From assembly GCA_002483395.1 (NCBI GenBank), contig DLHV01000081.1, forward strand, positions 10,198 to 15,637: a stretch of DNA of 5,440 nucleotides, given 5' to 3'. Made by a program: the position numbers and the translations under genes. Shown piece by piece: positions 1 to 5,440 of this stretch. How positions within the stretch are numbered: position 1 is the stretch's first letter; each line of letters starts with the position of its first letter. This stretch comes from Chloracidobacterium sp. UBA7659. GTDB lineage: Bacteria > Acidobacteriota > Blastocatellia > Pyrinomonadales > Pyrinomonadaceae. The notes under the pieces were generated by a model. That model was not told where the DNA came from and made no database searches. It was given only the letters and a program-made list of their open reading frames with translations.

Positions 1-1259
1 GGCGGCAGATTGTCGGCATTATTCCCGATCGCTTCAAGTTCGACAACTCTGCTGGAATGGTTCAGAGCACCGTTGATTTTTACTCTAATAGCAGCGGCTG
101 TAACTGCGGGAAATGTGAATCTTCGCCAAACTTTATTGTTTCCGGTGACGGTTCCGTTTGGAATCGTTATCCAACCCGCTTCCAAATCCCCAGTGTAATA
201 TTCTTGATATTGCACTTCAAAATCTGTGATTCCCTGAGTGCTGAATGTCATTGATTCGGTAGGTTCGACCGGATTGTTATAATCATCCTGCAAGGTTACA
301 ACATTGATCTCATCAATCGTTTTCCTTCCGTGAAGCGAAACCATGATCCAATCATTGGAAAAATCATCCGGCGTGCCGTCCATCCAGCCACCGTATTGTC
401 CCCAAACTTCTCCGGTGCGACCGCCAGTAATTGCAGCCAACGCATAGTAATGATTATTTTCCTCATATGATGACGAAGCAAAAGTCTGTCCGCCTGATGC
501 GTAGTTGTATAACGCAAAATTTGTTCTTCCGGTCGGCGGTGGTGGCGGCGCTCCCGGCATTTGATAACTGATATTTGTCAGCAAACCGAGATTGTTATAG
601 GTATTTGTCGCCGTTGCGCCTCTGGCATCGGTTTTAATGTGAAGAGTGTCGTCCGCATTGTAGTCGAAGCTCGTGGACGTATTCGCGTCCTGTTCGGGAA
701 GATGCTGTGTTTTAAGACGGCCAACCCCGTCATATGTCGCCGTCGTGGTTTGAAAGACGGTCGACGTGTCCGGCCCGGCGAACTGCTTTGCTTCGATGGC
801 CTGATCGCGCCCGTCAAACGATTGCGTCGTGGTCGAATAAACGGTGCCGTTCCAATTCAGGACTTCGCTCTTATACGTCCGACCGAGAATATCTTCATAC
901 GACTTTTGCGTTCGTCTGCCTTCGGCAACTTGTTCGCCCTGAATCGTCGTCACCTGTCCGCCGGCGCAGCCGCAGCCTTCGTAGCTTATCAGCACGTCGG
1001 AGTCGTTCAAGGTCGGCGAATCGATGCCGTCGGTGTTTATCTTGCGGGTGACGCGGCCCTTCCAGTCGTATTTCTGGTATGTCCAGAGAAAGCCTCGTGT
1101 TTGGTCGTCGCCGGCGGGTGTCCATGTGTCGGGATCGTTTACATTCGGGACGGAGACCTCGGTCGGGACACTCTGACGTTTAACTCGTCCGAGGATGTCG
1201 TATTCGACAATCGAGCCGGCCCATGTCAGAACATTGCCGCCCGAATCGAACGCCTGACC
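1..1259 (-). CDS. RHS/YD-repeat protein fragment with discoidin-like domain, truncated at 5' end and running off the left edge
   Basis: Reading from 1259 down to 3 gives 419 uninterrupted codons. The frame is closed upstream by an in-frame TAG at 1262-1260, and there is no plausible start at its head: the first GTG is at 995 and the preceding TTG at 1010, both deep inside RHS repeats. Codons 1-235 are typical RHS/YD repeats, with EYDILGRV, QKYDWKGRV, SYEDILGRT, ATYDGVGRL and TYNNLGLL, plus the cysteine motif YEGCGCAGGQ and KTDARGAT. A proline run (PGAPPPPPTG, about 557-528) leads into a domain at about codons 245-412 that looks like an F5/8 type C (discoidin) fold: RTNFAL, GQYGGWMD, SNDWIMVSL, IDEINVVTLQDDY, FEVQYQEYY, NKVWRRFTFP, IRVKINGAL and RVVELEAIG. 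RHS proteins of this kind form secreted or surface shells; discoidin domains often bind carbohydrate or surfaces. It lies 28 bases after the lipoprotein gene. I read it as a displaced RHS cassette rather than an intact gene; a silent pseudogene is equally possible. Confidence 0.82.
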
Positions 1260-1278
1260 CTATCTTTACACTATCTTT
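1260..1278. repeat. perfect 8-base direct repeat at the lipoprotein/RHS junction
   Basis: CTATCTTT occurs at 1260-1267 and again at 1271-1278, separated by ACA. It fills most of the short gap between the lipoprotein stop (1290-1288) and the first RHS codon (1259), and one copy supplies the in-frame TAG that closes the RHS reading frame. Base composition changes sharply here: 35 of 60 bases are G or C in 1201-1260, against A+T-rich sequence on the lipoprotein side. It may be a recombination or slippage scar. Eight bases is short, so chance is not excluded. Confidence 0.5.
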
Positions 1279-1287
1279 CACAGGCAC

Positions 1288-1794
1288 CTAATTCGCATCT
1301 AGTTGATGCTTCAATGCTTCAACGTTTCGCTTATAAATATTCTTATAGGTATCCTCATCGGAAATGGTTTTATCTTCATCTAGCCCTTTGCCGACTGCTT
1401 CGAGCGTGATTATTACGTCGGAGTCTCGAGTGATACATTTACACTGAGTATTGATGGGTATTAGTACGCCCGCAAGTTCCCCTTTGTCCCACAACTTTTC
1501 TTCCTTTTTGATTCGCTCGACTATCGCGGGAATCTTCTTCTCTCCATCCAAAATAAAAAAACCCCTAATGCGTGGATCGTCTGGACAATTTCTTGCGTAA
1601 AGAAAAATCGTGATTTGCTCATCGACAGGAAATTCGGAAAATTTCTTCACCGCTACCGAATTACTCGGCGCGATGGTGCTTACTAGTTCTCGATATTCTT
1701 TCGATCCGGGAGTATTGCGACACTCACCCACACATCCTGACAATCTGAACAGAATAAAACCAATTAAAATAATAAATAAAAGAATAATTTTCAT
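1288..1794 (-). CDS. small predicted lipoprotein, candidate partner or immunity gene of the upstream RHS tip
   Basis: This gene encodes 168 residues of no family I recognise. Residues 1-20 form a hydrophobic signal with one Lys at the start (MKIILLFIILIGFILF), followed by the lipobox LSGC with the lipidated Cys at 21. That points to lipoprotein export and membrane anchoring. The mature part is charged and has further cysteines at 25, 70, 118 and 120 that could pair in the periplasm, and a Lys/Glu-rich stretch around 85-105. The ATG lies 6 bases after the RHS stop codon. No Shine-Dalgarno sequence is visible before it, so translation may be coupled to the RHS frame. DNA at the start of the gene is very A+T-rich (11 of 60 bases are G or C in 1741-1800), unlike the RHS core, which suggests separate acquisition. 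Position and size fit an immunity protein of a polymorphic-toxin module, but this is inferred from context only; an unrelated cargo lipoprotein is the alternative. Confidence 0.78.
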   Translation of the reverse strand: MKIILLFIILIGFILFRLSGCVGECRNTPGSKEYRELVSTIAPSNSVAVKKFSEFPVDEQITIFLYARNCPDDPRIRGFFILDGEKKIPAIVERIKKEEKLWDKGELAGVLIPINTQCKCITRDSDVIITLEAVGKGLDEDKTISDEDTYKNIYKRNVEALKHQLDAN

Positions 1795-1800
1795 ACAGTT

Positions 1801-3942
1801 TTACGGGTAGCACGGACTTTTCGCAAGTTTTTCGACATCTTTTTGAATGTCCGCACGTTTCGCTTGTGCCTCCTTTTCGTATTTATTGTCTCTGTAAACA
1901 CTTTTTTGTTTAAGTCCGATACCGGTTGTTATTTTTAGTATCCCTTTCGCAGCATTGGCTGTCGCGATCGAAGCGGACTCACCCAAATACGCAGCTTTCC
2001 AAAGGTCTTGAGCGAGACCGTACGTTCCGGCCTTATAAACCTTTTCCCAAAGGGCGATGAACTGAACTGTATGGGCAATCTCTTCAGCGATGATTCCGAT
2101 AGAACTCTTATTTGACCCACCCGTTAGATCAACTTGACCAGCATCATAGTGAATGTCATATAAGCCCAATGTAATGGCAGGATTGCTCTTCCCATCTACG
2201 TACAACGGCAGGCCTGCGATAAATCTTGCATCGTCAACAGGTGAAAAACTCTTGAAATTTCCAATCTGAACGTTAGGAAAGTAAGGTCTGAGAAAACCCC
2301 GAAGGCATTCGGGAAGCTGTTTACCGATATCATCGCCGAAATTGGGGCTGCCCGACATGCTCGCATCCTGAAAATCATCCGGCAGGCTAGGCCCGCCTCT
2401 GACAGTCACGCTCGATTCACCGTTTGCAGGGCCATAAATGGTATCGTCGTCTTCGTCTTTCTTTCCATCTTCGTCCGGGACTGATGCAAGCTGGATCTTT
2501 GCACCGTCGTGCGATAGATCGAGAGGCTTATCTGTTTGATGCAAATTCTGGTGCATAAGACGGTCAGTGCCGCCTTGCGTTCCGGCTGACGGCCGGTCGT
2601 TAACATGGATGAACGTAGGATCGCCGGGCTTTTTATCGGGATCGTAGTATGAATAGATGCCCGTACCGTTTAGGGAATTGGAGATTTCAGCTTTGATCTG
2701 GCACGATACCGGCAAGAAGTTTTCAGGCACCTGGCATTGCCATTCGGGATCGTCGGCAGAACCTGTAAACGTTTGATTCGACGGTGCCTCGTAAGTCTCC
2801 GGGTCTTCCTGATGGATCTTTTGTCCGAGAGGTTCCGTGTTTTCGACACCGCTTGAGTTGCCCTGGCTGCTGTAGCCGAAGCTGCCGACCGTGCCGGTTA
2901 CGGGGTCGGCCGTTGTCCAGCCAACTCCGTTTTCTCCCAGGTTCGCAATCACCGCACCGCCTGCAAATACTTTTGTTGTGAGTATAGTTCCATTCGGCGC
3001 CACTTCGGCAACGGAACTCCCAAGCACGGTCGACCAGACCTGATAAGCCCTGACGGTTGTCGTCAGCGTTGTCGTCGGAACATTGTTGATGTGGTAATTT
3101 CGCTGGCCTGTCTTTTCGATCACCGGCCGTCCCTCGCCGTCGGACACCTGCTCGTTCTTTTCCTCCGACACATAATTTAGCCAGCCGCCGACTCGCCCTT
3201 TTGTCTTGCCGTTGAAGATTGTTCGTCGTCCCGCCGCGTCGAACTTTGTGTCCTGGTAAGAATGCGGATCGTTCGTGCTCGGCTGCGAATATACGATATT
3301 CCCAGAGGCGTCGAAGGTAAGAGTCTCGCCCGTCAATGCGTTCTTTCGCCCGTTCGTATATGAGGCGCTGAAAAGGATGCCGTTCTCCCAGTGTTCCCCG
3401 GAACGCGTCGTCATGTTGGAAAAACCGTCGTACACGATATTTTGCTCGTAGACTCTCTTCGTGCCGCCGCCGGTGGCTTGTCCCATTCCAAACTGATTAA
3501 ACATCAAACGGCCCGCGAAATCGTACTTATTCGTCCTGTCCCAGGCATTGTCTAAAAGATCATCCTTCGAAGCCAGGCGGCTGTCCGCCAGATAATTAAA
3601 GTCCGCTTTCATCAGAAAACTGGTCGTACTTCCGGCCTGCGTTACGCTGTTGTGATTGACCCGAAGCCGGTTGTCGTACTCAAGCTTTATCTGCGACGTA
3701 CCGTTCGGCATTACATAATCCATCTGTTTGACCTGCCCGAATGCACGATATTTGATGTTCGAGGCATAGTCGCCGGTTGTATTCTGTGCCCATGCGGTTC
3801 CGTCAACCGCCGTCACGCGGCCCGTCCTGTCGTTCGTGTAGTTAACGGTCGAATTGAACGGATCGGTGATCGATTTAAGCCCGCCGCCGAGATGATATGT
3901 GTAGCCGATTGTCAGATTGTTCGTCAGATCGTTGAAATCCAC
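1801..3942 (-). CDS. RHS/YD-repeat protein C-terminal half with DUF4157-like metallopeptidase-type tip, N-terminus missing
   Basis: The frame from a possible GTG at 3942 encodes 713 residues, but it stays open to 4026 and the RHS match continues upstream of the GTG (TTTYAYDQLSRITSET). The GTG has only a poor GGAG three bases away and is probably not a native start. Residues 1 to about 345 are RHS repeats (YTYHLGGGLKSITDPFNSTV, YTNDRTGRV, KYDFAGRL, KFDAAGRR). About 345-530 is a low-complexity, acidic linker (DEDGKKDEDDD). About 535-713 resembles DUF4157-type peptidase domains attached to RHS proteins: LRGFLRPYFPNVQIG, then ITLGLYDIHYDAGQ, then AEEIAHTVQF at 619-628, and YEKEAQ at 688-693. The expected HExxH reads E620-E-I-A-H624, so the first zinc ligand is absent. 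The canonical RHS signature ending in RYYDPxxGRF is not present; only a loose SYYDP appears. RHS shells usually encapsulate and deliver a variable tip, so this may be an effector tip. The lipoprotein gene follows after 6 bases. Family-level assignment of the RHS part is firm; the tip's activity is unknown. Confidence 0.85.
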   Translation of the reverse strand: MDFNDLTNNLTIGYTYHLGGGLKSITDPFNSTVNYTNDRTGRVTAVDGTAWAQNTTGDYASNIKYRAFGQVKQMDYVMPNGTSQIKLEYDNRLRVNHNSVTQAGSTTSFLMKADFNYLADSRLASKDDLLDNAWDRTNKYDFAGRLMFNQFGMGQATGGGTKRVYEQNIVYDGFSNMTTRSGEHWENGILFSASYTNGRKNALTGETLTFDASGNIVYSQPSTNDPHSYQDTKFDAAGRRTIFNGKTKGRVGGWLNYVSEEKNEQVSDGEGRPVIEKTGQRNYHINNVPTTTLTTTVRAYQVWSTVLGSSVAEVAPNGTILTTKVFAGGAVIANLGENGVGWTTADPVTGTVGSFGYSSQGNSSGVENTEPLGQKIHQEDPETYEAPSNQTFTGSADDPEWQCQVPENFLPVSCQIKAEISNSLNGTGIYSYYDPDKKPGDPTFIHVNDRPSAGTQGGTDRLMHQNLHQTDKPLDLSHDGAKIQLASVPDEDGKKDEDDDTIYGPANGESSVTVRGGPSLPDDFQDASMSGSPNFGDDIGKQLPECLRGFLRPYFPNVQIGNFKSFSPVDDARFIAGLPLYVDGKSNPAITLGLYDIHYDAGQVDLTGGSNKSSIGIIAEEIAHTVQFIALWEKVYKAGTYGLAQDLWKAAYLGESASIATANAAKGILKITTGIGLKQKSVYRDNKYEKEAQAKRADIQKDVEKLAKSPCYP

Positions 3943-4026
3943 CGTCTCCGACGTGATCCGCGAAAGCTGGTCGTAAGCGTAGGTCGTCGTCCGAAGCGGC
4001 CACCACTCCTCAAACCAGGAGGGGAG
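3943..4026 (-). pseudogene. upstream remnant of the RHS reading frame fused to repeat DNA
   Basis: In frame with the RHS gene, codons from 3993 down to 3943 read RTTTYAYDQLSRITSET, which is genuine YD-repeat sequence. Above that, codons from 4026 to about 3997 read LPSWFEEWWP, which is not RHS-like and is translated from the palindromic repeat patch, with a TAA at 4029-4027. There is no ATG, GTG or TTG in this interval. The RHS gene has therefore been cut at about 3990-4000, and the rest of its N-terminal part is absent from the window between here and the TonB gene. Confidence 0.7.
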
Positions 4027-4059
4027 TTAAAGCACCACCGCTCCTTCGTAAGGGAAGGA
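4001..4059. repeat. two tandem small palindromes with related arms (intergenic repeat element)
   Basis: Two hairpin-forming units lie side by side. The first is CTCCT (4006-4010), loop CAAACC, AGGAG (4017-4021). The second is TCCTTC (4042-4047), loop GTAAGG, GAAGGA (4054-4059), which can extend by a GC pair with one bulged A. Each is preceded by a related arm: CACCACTCCT at 4001-4010 and CACCACCGCTCCT at 4033-4045. This looks like a pair of degenerate REP- or MITE-like units. On the minus strand the second hairpin begins 11 bases after the TonB stop codon, but no T-run follows it, so it is a poor intrinsic terminator. It may still act on mRNA 3' ends. Confidence 0.6.
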
Positions 4060-4070
4060 AGCTTATTGTC

Positions 4071-5411
4071 TTAGAGTGAAAAGTTGAAATTTACAAAACC
4101 GGTTGCCCGGACCGGCTGTCCGTCGACAATAAAGGGCTTGAATTTCCATTTGCGGACCGCATCCTTTGCGGCGGTTTGCAGAAGCGAGGGGCCGCTTGTT
4201 TTTTGCACTTCGGCAACCTGGCCGGATTCATCCACCGTTACTTCGACCTTTACGACACCGGTTGTTCGCATGTTTCGGGCCGCGGGCGGGTAAACGGGTG
4301 TAGCCTGCCTGGTAGCATACCCGATTAATGATCCGACCTCGATCGGACCAGAGGCTTTTTCGGTTTTGGTCAGCGGTTGTTCGTCCTGTTTTGCGGGTTC
4401 GGCTGTTTGTTTTGGGGCACTCGGAACAACCTGTGTTTTCACCAGCTCATCGGCCTTTTTCGTTTCTTCGACAATCGGCTTTTTGTTTGTCGCAAGAAGG
4501 GTTTCGGACGGTTTGTTAAAGGTATCGAGCGGCACTGGTTTCAATGCCGTAGGCGAGTCGGGCACTTTCGATGCTCCGGACGGAATCGAGGGCCCCGCAG
4601 GAGTGACTGGCGGAAGCGGCGCGGAATTAGCGGCGATCATTGTTGCCGGGACTGCATTTGCGGTGGTCGTGCCGTCAACGGCGTTAGTAATAACCGACCG
4701 TGAGTTTGCAAGCTGCTCACGCGAATCGGCAACCTCGTCCTTCCACCGGCGGGCGTCGTAATCGTCTCGCGCCAGGGCTCCGCGCGAATTGGTTGCTTCT
4801 TCGAGCAAAGCCATCGCTGTATCGGATTTCGCCTTGTCCTTGCCGATCTCCTTTGTTTGAGTAATGACTAATTCGATGGTTTCGCGCATCCTTTCGATGT
4901 CATTTATAGCCTCAAGCGGTAGATTGCGGTCGGCAACAATAAGGCCGAGTGCTCGGTAGCGGTCGACTTTTGTGCGGGCACTCTTGATCACTTGTCCGGC
5001 GACGGCGTTGTAGAGATCGGAAGCGTTCGGCCTGGTCGTTTTTTGGACATTAAACGCCTCTGTAAGAAATTCCTGTGCCCGTTTGTAATCGCCCTGTTCG
5101 AGATAGCTGTTCATTAAAAGAACATTAGTAACGCCCTGAACGGATGCATCGCTGGTTTCGCGGCGGATATTCTCAAGTTCATAAATTGCGGCGTTGTAAT
5201 TGCGGACCGCGATATATGCCTTTGCCTTTGAAATGCGGTCGCGCATAACCTCGGTCGACGTTGGTGCTTTAACTGTGTTAACTATTTGCGAAACCGGTAC
5301 TTGCGGGGTTGGCGAAGGAATTTGAGAGACTGTCTGAGCGTTAATGAACGCAATTAGACCTGTTAAAATCAGTAAAACCGAAGTGTAAAACCTTCTGACA
5401 TTTGACGGCAT
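4071..5411 (-). CDS. TonB C-terminal-domain protein with N-terminal signal/anchor and TPR-like region
   Basis: This gene encodes 446 residues from the ATG at 5411. Residues 1-25 are a signal peptide or membrane anchor (VRR, then SVLLILTGLIAFINA, possible cleavage after A25). Residues about 55-125 form helical TPR-like repeats (AKAYIAVRNYNAAIYELE, NSYLEQGDYKRAQEFLTEAF); helical charged sequence continues to about 235. About 240-354 is a Pro/Ala/Thr/Lys-rich linker of the kind that spans the periplasm in TonB proteins. Residues 355-446 are a complete TonB C-terminal domain: YPPAAR at 374-379, GVVKVEVTVDESGQV, AVRKWKFKPF (W422) and GQPVRATGFVNFNF. TonB transmits inner-membrane proton-motive energy to outer-membrane receptors. 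Many stand-alone TonB_C proteins in Acidobacteriota-like genomes have unknown partners, and no exbB, exbD or receptor gene is visible here. The protein ends 42 bases before the broken RHS frame, on the same strand, so read-through transcription is possible. Confidence 0.88.
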   Translation of the reverse strand: MPSNVRRFYTSVLLILTGLIAFINAQTVSQIPSPTPQVPVSQIVNTVKAPTSTEVMRDRISKAKAYIAVRNYNAAIYELENIRRETSDASVQGVTNVLLMNSYLEQGDYKRAQEFLTEAFNVQKTTRPNASDLYNAVAGQVIKSARTKVDRYRALGLIVADRNLPLEAINDIERMRETIELVITQTKEIGKDKAKSDTAMALLEEATNSRGALARDDYDARRWKDEVADSREQLANSRSVITNAVDGTTTANAVPATMIAANSAPLPPVTPAGPSIPSGASKVPDSPTALKPVPLDTFNKPSETLLATNKKPIVEETKKADELVKTQVVPSAPKQTAEPAKQDEQPLTKTEKASGPIEVGSLIGYATRQATPVYPPAARNMRTTGVVKVEVTVDESGQVAEVQKTSGPSLLQTAAKDAVRKWKFKPFIVDGQPVRATGFVNFNFSL

Positions 5412-5414
5412 TTT

Positions 5415-5424
5415 CCTCTCCTCC
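5415..5424 (-). promoter_or_regulatory. strong Shine-Dalgarno that fixes the TonB-domain gene start
   Basis: The minus strand reads GGAGGAGAGG from 5424 to 5415, then AAA, then ATG at 5411. The core GGAGG (5424-5420) leaves eight bases before the ATG, which is good spacing. An in-frame TTG at 5426 would extend the protein by MEERK, but it overlaps the ribosome-binding site and would add charged residues before the signal peptide. The ATG is therefore preferred. Only 16 bases remain upstream of this site, so any promoter lies outside the window. Confidence 0.85.
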
Positions 5425-5440
5425 AAACGAGTTGAATTCT

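Noticed and set aside
561..1409. Long plus-strand open frame of 282 codons
   Set aside because: It lies antisense to clear RHS/YD-repeat coding and crosses the RHS/lipoprotein junction. Its translation is Arg- and Val-rich with no recognisable motif, so it is a shadow of the minus-strand gene.
4042..4059. Intrinsic terminator for the TonB-domain gene
   Set aside because: The hairpin is in the right place, but on the minus strand it is followed by GCGGTGGTGC rather than a T-run, and it is one of two related palindromes, so a repeat element explains it better.
3652..4074. Plus-strand open frame of 140 codons over the RHS head and repeat patch
   Set aside because: It is antisense to clear YD repeats for most of its length, ends in the palindromic repeats, and has no family-like motif.
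4366..4761. Plus-strand open frames opposite the TonB-domain gene
   Set aside because: They mirror the low-complexity Pro/Ala/Thr linker of the TonB-type gene, which keeps several frames open by composition.
5409..5426. TTG at 5426 as start of the TonB-domain protein
   Set aside because: The TTG overlaps the GGAGGAGAGG ribosome-binding site, which is well spaced from the ATG at 5411; the extension would only translate the Shine-Dalgarno.
1..5440. CRISPR array, tRNA or rRNA gene, transposase or integrase
   Set aside because: I found no regularly spaced repeats, no cloverleaf-like sequence with the usual TTCGAATC-type arm, and no recombinase-like protein in any frame; the non-coding gaps are all under 70 bases.

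Overview
All of the convincing coding content lies on the minus strand, so the window is read from high to low coordinates. In order it holds: a secreted or membrane-anchored TonB C-terminal-domain protein (5411-4071); a short palindromic-repeat patch (4001-4059); an RHS/YD-repeat fragment that has lost its N-terminus and ends in a DUF4157-like metallopeptidase-type tip (about 4026-1801); a small A+T-rich lipoprotein gene 6 bases after it (1794-1288); and a second headless RHS fragment, with a discoidin-like (F5/8 type C) domain inserted, that is still open at the left edge (1259-1).

The likely source is a Gram-negative bacterium, because a TonB-type domain and a lipobox lipoprotein are present. 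The RHS style (YD repeats with the CGCAGG motif, a discoidin insertion, and a LRPYFP...AEEIAHTVQ...YEKEA tip) resembles what I recall from Acidobacteriota of the Blastocatellia/Pyrinomonadaceae group. That placement is inference from memory; no marker gene in the window confirms it.

The main biological interest is the RHS locus. Two RHS pieces lie head to tail, and neither has a credible start. The first piece begins inside a repeat patch just after the TonB gene. The second begins right after an in-frame TAG behind the lipoprotein gene, at a perfect 8-base direct repeat. This layout fits a polymorphic-toxin style locus, with an RHS C-terminal tip, a partner gene and displaced or orphan RHS cassettes that serve as recombination substrate. 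The tip domain looks like a metallopeptidase fold in which the first His of HExxH is Glu, so it may be a non-catalytic or repurposed member. The lipoprotein sits where an immunity gene would be expected, but nothing in its sequence proves that role.

I see no tRNA, rRNA, CRISPR array, transposase, integrase or convincing intrinsic terminator. No stretch over 300 bases lacks coding content. Long plus-strand open frames over these genes look like antisense shadows.
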